Shown piece by piece: positions 12,301 through 26,200 of a stretch of DNA of 64,000 nt (position 1 is the first letter of the stretch; every line of letters starts with the position of its first letter). The position numbers were made by a program, and so were the translations under genes. A model generated the notes under the pieces. That model ran no database searches, was not told the DNA's origin, and was given only the letters and a program-made list of their open reading frames with translations. The stretch comes from Paralichthys olivaceus (taxonomy: Eukaryota; Chordata; Actinopteri; Pleuronectiformes; Paralichthyidae): the NCBI RefSeq assembly GCF_024713975.1, contig NC_091099.1, positions 15,419,501-15,483,500 of the forward strand, in the 5' to 3' direction.

Positions 12301-15300
12301 AAAACCTGTACTCAAGTATAACTTAACAAGATGCTCCACATCCCTCATTTTAACAATATTCCTCCTCCAACATGACACGTAGCTTTAAATTACAACTTTA
12401 TTCTTGTAATATTATGAATTTATTCTCAAAAACTTAAATTAACCAAATAATCCATCATACTATACTGATAAACTGTGTCTAACTATATTTACTGATTACA
12501 ATACATGTTTTCTGTACATACTGTATGCATATTCTTAACATGTCTGGCATACATGATTTTTTTTGCCACAAAACACACAACCAAAAATGATGTGTTCGGA
12601 CATAAAGTGTATTCCTTTAGAATTTTACAACATAAATGTAATCCTTTTTTTAATACAGGCATGTTCTGGTCTTGTATTTAAAACAATAACACAACAGCTA
12701 CTTGAATGATTTTGACAGAACTTAATTGGTGAAGTGATTATGTAAATCTCACCATGTTGTGTTAATAACTCTAATCATATCTCTGTCTGACAGATAAGAT
12801 ACTCACATGAATGGTTACGTATTTTCATTGGTTTACAAAAAAAAAAGAATATTGGCATTGTGTCCTGCTGTTTACTCAGTATTCCACTGAATCTGTACAT
12901 ATGTTTGAATTATGAGTCCACACACAGGCTGCATCGTGAGTGTGTGTGAGTGTGTCTGTGTGGAGGGGGAGGCTGTGACATGTTCATTGTTGACTTTCTA
13001 ATCCTTGAACCTGCTTCTCAGTAAGATGACATGGTAAACAATAAAGCTGCAATATCTGCAACTGTATACAAAGCAGGATAATGAATAGGCTGTTGTGTTG
13101 CAGTCCAAACCTGACAGCAGTTATGGGTTGCCCTTGGAGACAGGCTGTCCATCGTGCCCAGCTCTCCTTCAGCTCTTTCTGTTTCTTTTTCTGGAAGCAG
13201 GAGCAGAGAAATGAAAGGAAAACACCAACATGAGGAGCTGTGTACAAACTGGTAAACACAACATACAGTAAACACAATGTTTACATGAGTGCACATGTAG
13301 CAATATACAGTATATTCACACACACACACATATGCCCACTTATTCCCAGCAGCAGATGACTCACTGTGTTAATATGTCTCGCATAAGATCTCCATCAATA
13401 AATACTTTTTGGCAGCCCTCTATTGTTTTGGAAGGACCCTGCCAAGTTTGACTTCAGGATTTAAGAAGCTTCTCAGAGCAGCAAAACACTTCAGCAACAT
13501 GTGAAACAATAGCAGCTTCAATGTTAATTTGATGGTTCACTGACTTGGAATAGAGAGAAATGGTGCCGCTTTCATTCCCACTTCTCACCCCGAATGTCTG
13601 TTCTTGCTTTATGTAACTTTGGTGAGGGGATGATCTCCTGTTAGAATCGTCCAACTGATTAACTGACTTAAATTCCCAGAATAAGGCCCAGCAAATTCAA
13701 GAGTAATGACTTTGTGGATATGAAAAAGTTAACACAAGCATTTGCAGATCTGACATGGCTGAAATGCAGGAAAAATTACCTGTAAAACTAAAAATGTGAG
13801 TTTCAACTGATAATAAAACTTTATTTCCAGCTTTTTAGAGCAAAACATTTTTAGCCACTAATCATTATGTAGGCTTTATAGATTTATCTACACATTCACA
13901 GATCAATGTAAGCATCTATATATATTTTAAACATTCACAGATCTATGTATGCATTTATAGATTTATCTACACATAGACAAGTTACATAGAGTTTCTTTAA
14001 CAAAACAATATGTGGATCCCTGAGGAGAAAATAATGGCAGACACTGGTTTAATTGAATTATTCATGTTGAAGTAATTATGATGAAGTCTCACTGAGTGAC
14101 TATGTTAATTACCTTGATGTAAGAGATATAGTGACAGTATCACACCTGTAAAAGGTCAAAATAATAAAAAGTTCAATAAGTTTTACCTCATGTAAGCAGA
14201 ACTTCGCCTCAAAAACCTTCATCTTCATGAGATCATGCAGGGCCTCTGGAAGATCAATAGATAAGAAGAATGATATGAAATGTAAGAAGCCCGAATCAAA
14301 GCAAAGCATCTTACAAATAAATCGGATAAGTCTTTCTCACCTCCTGAATGGATAGGGGTGTGATTCAAAATGAAGTGGACGATCCTTATCCTGATAATAG
14401 GACACAAGCATCAGAAAATTAAAAGTTTAACTTAAAGCAAGAGACAATAAAAAACAAAAAGTCTGTCTTTTTTTTTGAGCTATGGTAAAGAACAGGTTAG
14501 CTGAGAGTTCATAGAGACTATACAATTCTTACGCTTATGATACTCGCTCCACATAGTTATAAAACAGGGAAGTATTGTCCTTTGTGATGATAAGATCAAA
14601 TGAAACATAAAACAATAATGGATGCTTTAAATAGTCTATGTGATTATTTGGAATGCCAGAAATAGCAACAGCAACATATTTTACCTGGTGCTCAGAGGCA
14701 CAAAGCTCTGATCCGAGCTCCAGTTACAAGCATCCGACACTTTGAGCAGGTACCTGTACTTCTCAAAAACCTCCATTGGCGCTTGAATCCCGTAGAAGAC
14801 GAGATCGTCGTCTATGATTTTCTGACGGAAAACCCAAACAAGATGAATGAACAAATCAAGTCAAGAGGAAAAAGACTCTTTTTTTTCTCGTTAACAAAGA
14901 CTCACTGTGACTCTCATCTTCTTTTTTTTCAATTCTTCAATGTATTCAGTTTGCTTCTTGAAAGCCGCTCTCTCCTGGTTTTCAATTGTCTTGGCAACCA
15001 GGACGTAGTCGTAGGACATGCGTAGAGTGTGCTTAGAGACACAAATGATATGATTTTATGGACCTCTATAAATCAGAGTGGGTAAAACGTAGTCTCACAG
15101 TGGACACATGAAATCCTCTTACCACCGGAGGGAGTGAAGTCTGTTCGCTGCCATTCTCTTTCACCACTCCCATTAGTTCCAGTAGTTCAATACTGGGCTG
15201 TAGAATAAAATCATAATAATATTCGGAAATAAACAAGGAAGAAATCACACAATGCTAGAAAACACATATGACTAAATGTTCAAAATTGACATAAACAGCT

Positions 15301-15878
15301 TGAGTGACATATCTAATATGATCTAATATGATAAGGTTACATTCATTTATCACCCGCTCGTGAATATGTGCCTAAAGGTCATTATCTCTAAAAGAATCCT
15401 GAACAACTATGACATGGGGGTGTGTCGATGAATGCCAGGGTTCTGACAGCAGAGAGAAACCTGTGGTGATCCTGACTCACTGACAGCGAGGAGGCTTCGA
15501 TCTAACCTGACTGAAACAATGAGCCCTGTTATTCTCACTTGCAGAAGAGTCTGCACATTGTTACATGTAGGCCCCAAACACTGAAGGTGTGGCTGACATG
15601 TAGAAATCCACACAGTAAAGGACACTCACACATCCTGGACATCACATCCAATACAGATGGAAACATGCAGTCCTGCTTTATGAGGGGGGGGGGGGGGGGG
15701 GGGGGGGGGGTTCTGATCTCTCTACATTCAACTGGCAGCTCACGTGAAAACATGACAAGCAACTTAACACAACAGCTCCACAGGTAGCTGGTCTCAGAGC
15801 AGCTCCACGTATGTGACCTACTCCTGCTGTATGTTGTGTGTGAGTGTGATCACCTACCTGCCTCCTGTGGGTGGGCAT
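3347..15878 (-). CDS. ano9: Anoctamin-9 (TMEM16 family membrane protein), 24 coding exons
   Basis: TMEM16 proteins are ten-pass membrane proteins acting as Ca2+-regulated channels or phospholipid scramblases. Exons in coding order: 15858-15878, 15123-15197, 14906-15031, 14685-14821, 14341-14390, 14187-14245, 13111-13190, 12084-12218, 11694-11787, 11552-11612, 9337-9419, 9124-9228, 8670-8834, 8555-8591, 7190-7301, 6351-6408, 6125-6222, 5822-6018, 5590-5742, 4566-4713, 4356-4478, 3990-4083, 3665-3777, 3347-3362. They join in phase to 779 aa; human ANO9 is about the same length. Diagnostic segments are YDYVLVAK (N-terminal cytosolic domain), [16 protein letters not shown] (start of the membrane domain), [34 protein letters not shown] (conserved acidic helix) and [16 protein letters not shown]. 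These resemble ANO9 more than other anoctamins. The first exon (7 residues) and last exon (5 residues) rest on splice consensus only. The gene is transcribed divergently from ano5. Confidence 0.93.
4855..5092 (+). repeat. 3' end of a retroposon with an ATTCT-type tail
   Basis: In the ano9 intron between 4714 and 5589. The segment has the 'ttgcactatttt ... gacattaaaggc' character of teleost LINE/SINE 3' ends and finishes in tandem TTCTA units at 5075-5091. Family assignment is by recollection of fish repeats. Confidence 0.55.
5901..5966 (-). other. ano9: Paired CxxC motif in a predicted cytoplasmic loop of Ano9
   Basis: In exon 18 the protein reads KCAHCYLKN and, 14 residues after the first pair, [11 protein letters not shown]. 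The four cysteines fall at about residues 517, 520, 535 and 538. The loop is highly basic upstream ([12 protein letters not shown]). Two CxxC pairs at this spacing are the arrangement of a small zinc-ribbon or zinc-knuckle. Human ANO9, as I recall it, lacks this pattern here. Metal binding is inference. Confidence 0.5.
10561..11160 (+). mobile_element. Truncated, decayed LINE (L2-like) reverse-transcriptase fragment with 3' tail
   Basis: In the ano9 intron between 9420 and 11551, in the opposite orientation to ano9. Broken reading frames encode [12 protein letters not shown], then [15 protein letters not shown] (the YADD catalytic box of reverse transcriptase), then [10 protein letters not shown], all hallmarks of L2/CR1-type LINE reverse transcriptase. 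The following 300 bases resemble the 3' region of fish L2-like LINEs and end in an (ATT)n tail near 11140-11160. Stops and frameshifts show it is dead. Confidence 0.75.
15684..15710. repeat. (G)27 homopolymer
   Basis: 27 consecutive G in intron 1 of ano9, so the sense strand of ano9 carries C27. Tract length is prone to sequencing error and instability. Confidence 0.9.
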
Positions 15879-16092
15879 GACGAGAAATGCAGATAGAGGC
15901 GACTTCTCGGATAAAGAGGAAAAGAAAAAGAAAGAGAGAAGCTTCGGTCAACCATTCACTCAGTCATGTCATACACCGTAAAATGACATGATGGCTCTGG
16001 TGGACTTCCGCACTTCCTTTAGAAACGAGCGTGTTGTCGTTTCACAAGCTGAGGAATGTGAAAGCGACTCCACCTGTTGCGGGTGTCACAGT

Positions 16093-16094
<2 letters not shown>

Positions 16095-16141
<47 letters not shown>
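16095..16141. repeat. (GT)n microsatellite
   Basis: About 23 GT units upstream of the ano9 start codon. Confidence 0.95.
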
Positions 16142-16144
<3 letters not shown>

Positions 16145-16311
16145 CTCCACCTGCAGCCTCCACCTATCGTCTCCGCTCAGTGTCTCTCAGCGATGCGGGG
16201 AACACACCGTGTGTGCAGGTTGTGTTTCAGCAGCTGTGTGCAGACAGAGACAACATGGAGATGGTGTGTCAGGTGCAGAAGAATGACATGTTCTCCAACA
16301 TGCTGTCTCCT

Positions 16312-16405
16312 GCTCCTCCTCCTCCTCCTCCTCCTCCTCCTCCTCCTCCTCCTCCTCCTCCTCCTCCTCCTCCTCCTCCTCCTCCTCCTCCTCCTCCTCC
16401 TCCTC
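16312..16405. repeat. (CCT)n / (AGG)n microsatellite
   Basis: About 31 units of CCT, a perfect polypurine-polypyrimidine tract 0.4-0.5 kb upstream of the ano9 ATG. It creates artificial poly-Pro, poly-Leu, poly-Glu and poly-Arg frames, none of them a gene. Confidence 0.95.
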
Positions 16406-16507
16406 ACTGGAGAGCAGTGACTGCCGTCCGTCCCTAGGTGGCAGCAAATACGCTGATTTCAGTCACTGCGCTGTGGGACTGAATCATCCTCATCCACTGT
16501 ATCATCC

Positions 16508-16586
<79 letters not shown>

Positions 16587-16592
16587 ACACAC
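16508..16592. repeat. (CA)n microsatellite
   Basis: About 42 CA units with two single interruptions (CT and AT). Confidence 0.95.
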
Positions 16593-16850
16593 CAGTCACA
16601 TCAGTTACGTGTGACATCTGTTTTATAGAAGAATATATATCTTCTGTTGTTTTATTTCATTTCTTCTTATTGTTTGTATTGTTGATGTTGTTGTTGTTGT
16701 TATTGTTATTATTGTTATTATTAGGTATGTCATCATTATTTTTATTCCCCTTACTGCTCGTAAAAAATGTGTTCATACATTTTTAAGATTTTTTATAATC
16801 AGTCAAAGCATGGGTTTATAGTCCTTGTTTAGATGGGTGATGGATGGATG

Positions 16851-16854
16851 TATG

Positions 16855-16945
<91 letters not shown>
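16851..16945. repeat. (GATA)n microsatellite
   Basis: About 22 tetranucleotide units, mostly perfect, starting from a GGAT-rich edge. Confidence 0.95.
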
Positions 16946-19900
16946 TGCGAGGGTCTTTTGAGTGTCACTCAAAATACAACAAAGTAAAATAAAGAGTTGC
17001 TATGTTACTGATGCCTAAACGTTACTACAGCAACCCATGTAGATTGGTTGTCTGGACACACAAATCCAATCTGATCACTTGCAAATATCTGTGGAGACAG
17101 TCAGTCAGAGATCTGCTTAGAGAAACAAATCAGTCTTGCCTTATCTGAACAAAATGGAGACTGTGTGGCTGATCCTCAACACTTTTTTGTTGAAAAGTTC
17201 TACTTTTTCTCTTGAATAACACAACAACTCTTTATTCTTTATGGGTTTGAGATTTAAATACTGTCTGCTGCTATACTCAAAATGCTAAGCACCAAAACTT
17301 ATCTGAAAACAGGTCATCAATTAAAAATTCACTGAGCTGTGATCTTCTTAATGCAAGCTACTTGTACTTTATCTGATTTCCATCTACACCCCTCCGTGAT
17401 ACTGACACTTGCTGTAGGAGCAATCTCTATACATTAGGCCGATACTTTATTCATGTGTGAGCTTGTGATTACATTTATTTAAAGAATAACTACCATCTGA
17501 AACCCATTGCAGACCTATTTCTGTTACTCATCCTTTCTCATTGACAGTAAAGAAACATGTCAAACGGGTTGGCCCACCCTGCCCTGTTATTAAACATGAC
17601 TTTTACCATTAGCCAGAGGAACCTTGGAAAGGAGTGCACACCCAGGAAGAGCCACATGTCAGGGAGAAGAGGCGATATGAGACTGAAGAAAAAGTGGTTG
17701 CGAAAATAAGCGCCTGTATTTCTGTACATGGCCACACCCCACAGAGGAGGACAGCATAATTACACCAGTGCAGGACCGTGTAAACCACATGAAGGGCGAC
17801 AGAGGGGGCTGCTGCTACTAAATCTGACTGGCATGGAAGTAAAGACTAGAGGAGGTGGTTGGGAGGAGCAGGGAAAGGTTTCTGTTAGAAGACTCCCTGT
17901 CATGGAGGAACAGGCGTACAGATGTGTGAATGAATGACACTAAAAACTTAAGTAACAAGTCGGACTGAACAAATCAAAACACTGATCTTCAAAACCTAGA
18001 TCACTGAAAGGTACAGTAGAGTCACATAGTTTGCAGCCTTGAGAGGGCTCTTGCAAGAAAAAGTTTCTTGCAGGATTACAGGAAACCATTGTGGAAAGGC
18101 ACGAGTTAAAAGGTTAAAATGGTTGTATAGGAGTTCCTGGAAGTTCTCACTCTGGGCATTTCACCAAACAAATTGAATGTATAACTAAGGAAATTACTAA
18201 CATAAGGGAACGCAGTGAGAGAGCAGATCAGGACAGAAGGAACCCAAACCCTCTGTGTTTTTTAAAGTTATCTCTTTTTTATATTAATACATACACTGGC
18301 TCGGATCAATCATTTTATCCCATGCCACACTTATTATTATTTGTTTCGCTAAGAAAATATTCTTCACTTAGGGTTTTCATCTGTCAAGGCACCATTCATA
18401 AAGTATTTATAATCTGTGGGGCAATGCTTTATGTCCATAAGGACATTGAAAAATCTACCTCCATGATACCTTTGTATTTAGGTGGCTATGTAATTAATTA
18501 AAGAGAACTCTTCAGCCAACTGTTTGACTACTGAGGTTCTGCTCAAGGGCTGCAGGATATCTAAATTATCCACAGCTTCATATTAAATATTATGCTTTAT
18601 ATTACAACTGCAGACTTGATGGGTTGTTGTAGAACCCTTAACCATAACCATTTGCTTACATTATAAGTGAATGACCAGTTTTTGCTGATTGCTATTTACC
18701 ATCTGACAAATTTTAATGACTTTATAGCAAGCAGTGTGTCCTTAAAGCATTTGAGTGCTAGCAATGTGTCATGCTGGAGGATAATTATCCACAACGTGGG
18801 AAATCTAAAGGTTGTTGTCATAAATGACTTGATTACAGCGTGTATATCATTTATAAATTATTTCTCATTGAAAGTGGCAAGAAAACATCCTTTATTAACC
18901 AGTGTCACGAAAACAAACCAGAGACTAGCTTATTAAAACTATAAGCACCGTGGTTGGAAAGCAATAGTTTGCCCTGTGGTGGTTGGCTGCAGGGGTTTCA
19001 TTGCAACATCCCAGTTTGCTCAAAGATCTGGGGAACCACGGACAAGCCCTGCACCAGATCATAAAAGAAACATCTCTGACTGCAGAACACTGCAGCCAAT
19101 GGCTCTGGATCAGGAGGAAAGATCCCAACTGGGCCCAAAAATGGAAGGGCCATGCACCCAAGTCTGATCAATCTGTGGAGGGCCTGCCTTAGGAGAGGGT
19201 GTCTTGTGTCTAAGGTACACAACTGAAGACATGTCCCTTACATCCACTAACATCGACTGGTGGAAGGCATTTAGTGTGGCAGAACGTAAACAGGATATTC
19301 TCCATCTTGTCCTATGTTCTAAAATGGAACAGTGTTTAGCTTAAAACAGCAGAGAAGTAATAATGTCTGATCTTTCATAGTGCTGCCATATAGAAGCCAG
19401 CGGCCAATCAGATTTACTTTTAGCCTCAGCGTACCCTCATGTTCAGCCTGTGTTGGCCTAGATGCACTGAGGTCATGGCCCTAACATCTGCTGGCAGCTG
19501 CTAACACCTGCTAATATACTGTTGGTTGGTAACTTCAATGTAGCAGAAGACCTTCAAATGTACAAGGGACAAGTATAAATAGTATAATTCAGACTCTAGT
19601 TTGTATTTGTCACAGTGAATGATAATAAATACATATGATATATTTATGTATATGAATATAAAACATACTTTGGCTTAACATATTTAAATATATTGATATA
19701 AATATGAACATACTGTTCTATTGGCATTTATATGTGTGTACATATTGATATCAACGTGAATATACTACACTTTTGACACTATTATCATCACTATGCATCT
19801 AATATTAATAAAACTTCACCAACTTCCTGACGCCAGGGCCTGGAGAATACTCGTCTCTGATTGGATGACAGAGCATATTTCTGCAAGCCTTAAATCAGTG

Positions 19901-19989
19901 GTGACCATGGCAACACTCTCTTCAGGAGCTCTGGAAAGGTTAGCCTCCAACTTCTACGTTTGTGCTAACGATAGCTTCTGTTAGCTGTT
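16946..19989. other. Intergenic region between the divergent ano9 and ano5 genes
   Basis: Mostly AT-rich DNA with no supported exon on either strand. The only recognisable content is a decayed LINE-like tail (18975-19195) and, beyond it, the GC-richer leader of ano5. Short ORFs here have no splice support or recognisable motifs. Confidence 0.6.
18975..19195 (+). mobile_element. Remnant of a LINE ORF2 C-terminus
   Basis: One frame reads LKDLGNHGQALHQIIKE, then SLTAEHCSQWLWIRRKDPNW before a stop. A 'QWLWIRRKDPxW' ending is reminiscent of the C-termini of fish LINE polyproteins. There are frame breaks upstream and no detectable remainder of the element. Assignment is by resemblance only. Confidence 0.45.
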
Positions 19990-20280
19990 AGCTGACACTA
20001 CCCGTCTGTGTAGCAGACACGTGTGAGGGGTTCGTGTCCAGGCCAGAGACTGTATACAGTGTGTGGAGCCCCTCCCCTCAGGAGGTGATGCAGCCGCAGG
20101 GAGAAGGAGCCTCAGCCCGGACAGAGGAGCCCTGACGCTGCGGAGCTAGCTGGGGTCACTGTCTGGAGGAAACACGACAGTGGACGGTTCTCAGATCAGG
20201 ACACTCGTCGTCCCCCTTGGGATTTTTCACGGTGTGGATGAAGACGAGCGGACAGAGTTTGTCTCCACCAGACATTTAAC
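19990..20280 (+). promoter_or_regulatory. ano5: GC-richer leader/promoter-proximal region of ano5
   Basis: The composition shifts from AT-rich to GC-richer, CpG-containing DNA just before the ano5 ATG at 20281. No TATA box is evident, which suits a TATA-less promoter. The transcription start cannot be placed from sequence alone. Confidence 0.4.
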
Positions 20281-23200
20281 ATGCATCGAATAACGGGAAG
20301 AGCAGGAGGAGACAATCTGATTGAAATGAGTCCCACGGAGTCTTTCAACGGTGAGTGGCTGAATCCTCAAACTTTAAAGTGTGTGTGTGAAATATAATAC
20401 AAACGCGTGTTCTATAGAAGAAGCTGGGGAAATAGTGGTAATTCAATTAAGACTATATCGAGCTTGGTTTTACCACAAAACTTGAATATTTAATAAATAT
20501 CTCACTAAAACTACAATTATTATTCTCTAGGAATATTCTACAAACACAACACATGAAGTGAGGCATCCCAACAACAACAACAAATAATAACAGCATCATT
20601 CAGTCAACAGCTAAGATAAATAGGGCATTAGAAATCACAACTTCACCATCACACTTGGATTTTTAATATTCATTTACTTTGAAACATGTATTTTTCCTCT
20701 GAAACACCCACGTCTTCCTTTCCGTGGAGGGCCGCAGTGACTTATGTCCAGACAGCCCTCTGACAGCTGGCCTGCTCTCTGGAAACACTCTGTCACTGCA
20801 GGCAGCTATTACATCCACCAGCACAAACCCCATGCCCCTCTGCCTCTCCCTCTGCTCCTGGCTGAATTTGAATTTCAAACAACTGCTTAGACGCAGGGTA
20901 GAGTTTTTTAGCCATGTATGGTGTTCTGCTGAATGGAGGGTGAATCATCCTGGATGCTCTGCAGTGACTCTTATCATGGTGAGTCGATATAAAAGTGTAG
21001 GGTTTCATCTGCAGCTTGGAGAGAACTGCATTCTAGAAGTCTAGCTGAGACTGATGTGTGAGTGATCATTATAGGATCAGGAAGTGTAGTTACCCTTGCC
21101 TTGGTGTTGTGTGTTTTTGTTGAGGTAACAGTGGAAGCATAGTTCTTCCATTCATCACCCTGCACTCACAGTTCCACAACACTGAATCACACTAATACTC
21201 CGAATCCCAACTATTTTAGTTTAGAGGTCTACTGATGCAGACTGCTGTATGAAAACAGCCTCTTTCTAGCTTCCATGACTGATTAGAACTATGCAGTATT
21301 CCTATTGTAGGAGTAATACTATTCAGTCTAGTACCAGCTAACATGTGAATTTATATACTCAAAATGTCCTTCTCTTGTATATATATATTTAGAGCCCTAA
21401 TATTTCCAGACACATTCAGAAAATATAATCTGAGACTAAAGTCAGAACATCTCAAGCTCAAGATCTCATAATCTTTTCTCTCTTCTTCGTTTAGTTAAAA
21501 CTTTTACAGGTTGGTTTGACCACACACATTCAGACCAGCATGGTTCATTACTTGATGCATCACCTCTCAGCCTTATCGAAAATATACAATCTATATCAGA
21601 CATGTCTTAATATGTGAACCAGTCTGTGAAAGCAGGTGTAAATTGTCATGGCAATTCTACAATCCCACTCTGATAACGAGGAACGAGACAAATCTCTTAC
21701 AGTATTGTCACACTTTAATGCTCAGAGCATGGTACACAAGACAAAGGTCTCTGTTATCTCTGTTTTTGTTAAGATTAAGATTCTTTTATTATCCCAAAAA
21801 TCATGCAACACACAGCACACAACTACATGCAACATGGGGAGACATTTAGTCTCTGCCTTTAACCCATCCTGTGTGAGCAGTGACCACACGGAGCAGCGGT
21901 ACTTGATGGTTCAGAATAGCTGAACTGTAAAATAACCTACTTTGTGTAAATAAAAGATGTATGTGAGGTTTACTCTCTTGTGTCTGTTGGGTTGCTGTGG
22001 GAATCAAAAAAAAAGAGACTGCAGCCGCCTTGTGGCATTTTCCACTGTGATCAGCTGCTCTCTCTGGAACAATGCCCTAACTGTGGAGGCTACTTTGTTA
22101 AGTGGGAAAAGACTCCTGGCATAGACAAGTGGCTAATACTGAGTTATCAACAACACTGTGTCCAACTGTGCAAAAATATGCTCAACTGTTAGAGGCTTCA
22201 CATATGTTTCGAAAGAAATGTTGCAGGAACAAATCAGAGCAGCGAATAACAACGTCAGTCTCACAGCTGATTTTTAAGGAAGATGAAAGAAGAAGTTGTC
22301 TTTATCATCGCTGCTAAAATGCTGTAAAAGTCTAGGGTAGAGGGGGGGGGTATGTTTCAGTTCATGTCAAAATCTGCTTTTAACCGTACTGTATTAAACT
22401 GACTGTCAATCAATCAACAGTTTCTTCTAAAGTTTCATGTCCTGCCACAACTAAAAAAATGTTGTTAAAGTTAAGCACGCAGTAATCCTTTCCCATAGTA
22501 ATCCTTAAAACAAATAGCAAAACCTCTTCTCTACAAATGGACCAACAATCTACCAACATGTAATATACATAAATCATCTGATATGTCGACAGGATTGGAA
22601 TCTGGCCCCCAAAATGTTACATTTAAAAAGTGAGACATTCTCAAGAGTACTGTAAGTAAAGTTTAAGTTTAAGCTTTGAACAAGTTTTACTTTGTTGACT
22701 TGTTCTGTAATAACATAGAGACAGAAAAGGTTTACATATCACAAGGTTTAAATGCTTGTTTCAGGTCTGGTTAAGCACATTCTCTGTGTTGAGTCCAAAC
22801 TAAATATAACCTCAACGAGACCATCAATTTGGACTGCTGTATTTCTATTTAAAAACACACAGGCTTTAACCAGCCTTTGCTTTATTTTTTTAGAGGTAGT
22901 GTTGCCAGCAGCATGTGATTGTATTGCTATTTCATCTGCTTCTTACATTTGTTTATGCAAATCCTTTTTTCTCAGAATCTTCCCTGGAAGGTAATAATTG
23001 ATTTGGACTGAGGCAAATGTAGAACTTTATTGTGTTTGAATCCAAGCTTTATCACAGTGGCAGCTTTCACTTTCAAGAACACTGAGGGAGCTTACCAGAC
23101 TCCTCAGTCTCACTCCCTGCTGTCAGTGCAGTGCACTGCAACATGGCTGTGTGTATTCTCTCACAGAGATCTTGTAAAGTCATGCTGTCTGGGCTGTGGC

Positions 23201-26200
23201 AGCACTGCCACAAAATGCTGTACAAATATAGACCACAACATTGGCTGTCAGTGCTCCTCACAAAACTCAGGCAGCTGCTCATAGGCCTGAAACCTACGTC
23301 GCACCAACTTGCCTGTTTTGAGATTCACTAGGCTTTTTGTTATTCTTATTTTAGAGAGTTGAGAGAATGTTCTTATAATTAACATTGGTAATACGATTTT
23401 AAATGTTCTGTTTTGTGTGTTACTGTCTTGCAGATGATATAAATGGCTACAACCAACATGCCTCATCCAGCACAGGATCTCTTCAGCAGGGACAATCAGT
23501 GGTAAACAACAAATTCACCACATTCATTCAGCACCTTCATACACACAGTTCTCTGAAGCAGCATCATCTGCGTCATCATCTGAGAGGGTTTCATAACATC
23601 CTCAGAATTCAACATAAATCAGCCATTTGAATATGTTATGACAAGTCCTTCCTATACTGTATGTTAATTTTAGCTTTCCAATATGGATGAACAAAAGATT
23701 TCTCTTTGGCTCTGTTGTATCTTCACTTCCACCCTACCTCCTGTAAGCACAGTAGCAGGAAGTTCATTGTTTCCAAGTAAAAAGATTTTCTTCTCCCCTC
23801 TTGAGAGTTGAATAATCATGCTGATTTTCTTTTTGTGAACCCACCCACTAAAATAAGACACGTTAGCATATTGATCTTAGTGTAATTTCACAATCAATTG
23901 TCTCCTTTTTGAGATTACCTCTGTTTTGTCTTTCCAGATAATGGTTTACAGCCTGCACAAACATACATACGTATAAATATCACTTCCCTTCTTTGGATTA
24001 CAAGACACCCCTAATTTATAAGCTCACACATCTGTAAATGTGGCGAGAGAATCAGAGATAACCCTGATGCTCCTGTTTGTTTTCCCTCTTTGGCACTCTT
24101 AAAGTCTTTTTTAACGCCTGAAGTGTGTGTAGAGACCTGTGAGTCTCTCAGCACCAGCCTGGCCTCCCTGGCCCCCTCTGACCACAGCGACAGTCCACAG
24201 TTTGAGGCTCAGACCTTAGAGCGAATCAATGCTTTGACCGGGGTAAGAAGCCAGTCAAGGTCACAGATGCATGCTGCTGCTGTGTCGGTTTGTGTGTTTG
24301 TGTTAATCTCTGAGCTCAAAACTGTAGCTGAGCAAGACCTGATTGTGACGTTTTTTTCTTTTCAGAGTGTGAAGTGTTTGAATGTAATCTGTAAGGATGT
24401 CAAAATGCAAGTGTGGTGTGTCTGACATTTTGATCCCCCTGTGTGAGGGTGCTGCTTCGGTTTTAGCTGTATGCTGTTGACATTGTTGTGTTGTTAGGCT
24501 TTCGCTCATTCTCCACTCGGTTTTTCCACAGCTCTCGAGAAAGCGGGCTCTATTCCTGAAGTTTCGTTCCAGGGTATGGCATGGTAAAACAGGCTTGTGA
24601 TGTGATGCAACTCTGTGCATATGTCTGCCTGCCTGCCTCTATCTCCTTTTTGGAGTATGTCTGTTCAGTGTTGTGTTTCTCCAGCAGGATATAGAAAACA
24701 AAGCTCGGACATAAGAGTTGAAATCAACACACATATCTTGGTAGAGAGCTGATACTGGTGGCTACTGGGAAGCATGTTGTTTTCTGCAGAGAGTAATGGA
24801 AACATATTCGCATGAGCTATATGTTGATGCATCATGAGAGTTCATTAAAAGTGGAAAAGGCCTTTTCACCTGCTCTGATCTCACCTGCGATAATCGTCTG
24901 CTTCACTGAAGAGAAAGCAACAGCCTGGTTACAGTGTTATTAGAACACATGTACACACACAAACATGCACATGCACCATATACTGTATTTGTAGTATTGC
25001 ACCTTTTCTGTGTGCATTTATAATTTATAACCTGAAATATTTCAAATCCACTGGCCAGGTCTTCACATTAACCACAGGTGGATTTGATCTTGCCTGCGGC
25101 ATTTTGGATCTGCTCGGCCCATTATACTTCACACATTTTTAAAAAGTAAGAGCTAAAAGATGCCGAGTGGTAGGTCGTCTCAATTTAAAGATAAGCTCCT
25201 AAAACATTGAAAATTGGCTCATAATTGTCTAGGATGCTCAAATAATAACCATTTAAAAAAAAACATTTGCCAAATAATATTTCTAAAAACAATATCTGCA
25301 TTTATGCACACACATGCATACGTGTACACAGTAAAAAGTCTATACTGTAATCATGACCCAGCCCTGAGCTCATGACAGGACTGAACTTCTCTTTGGCAAA
25401 CCACATACTGTACTGCAGCCTTCTCCTTTTTCATCTATAATGTGGTCTTGCTTTAACGGTGCGTAACCCATTTTAAAGAAAAGAGGAATCATTACCGTTT
25501 TTTAAATAGCTAATCTTTGAAATCCTGCAACCAGCTCCACAAGAAATGTGTCTCCCTCAATGTAAAGCTACGACTTAGCTCAGTGAAAGATCCCTTCAAG
25601 GAGTTTTGGAGGAGAGACAGCTGCATGTCTATAAGTTGTCTCTGTGATCAAGCTGACTGTTTTGTCCTCCTCCACAAAGACATGGGAGTGTACGTCTTCA
25701 TTGTCCTTACAGAACACAAACTTTCAGCTGCATGTAGCTTCTCAATAATATGTATTTAAGTTTGCTGACCAGGTATTATTTTCTGCAAAGCTCAGGATAG
25801 GAGCTCCTTTTTAGCTTCGCAGAAAAACACTTCTCTCTGTTTAGTGCGATCTTGGGGATTGCAATGAGTCAATAAAGACATAATGGAGGAATGTGGTAGA
25901 TTGACCATTTTAATATTTTTGCTGTTGCTGACCAATATAGTACAAACATTAAACAGAGATTCATGCAACCTTTTGATTTAGTATTAGGATGCATTTGAGA
26001 CTAAATGATCAGAATTAGAATAATAAAAATGAAAATTGACAGTTGAGTTGTCTTAGAAGAAAACATATTAAAGTCATATATTACCAGTTTAATGAAAATT
26101 ATGTTTAAAGTCTTCACCCCCCACAAAAAGAAATGCCTTGAAACTTAGGGTTGATACCCCCCCCCCCCCCCCCCCCCCCCCCCTGCCTTTGACAGCCACC

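Noticed and set aside
15988..16447. Poly-Pro, poly-Leu, poly-Arg and poly-Glu ORFs
   Set aside because: Products of the (CCT)n/(AGG)n microsatellite read in four frames.
17728..17937. 69-codon plus-strand frame in the ano9-ano5 spacer
   Set aside because: No homology, no regulatory context; length expected by chance.
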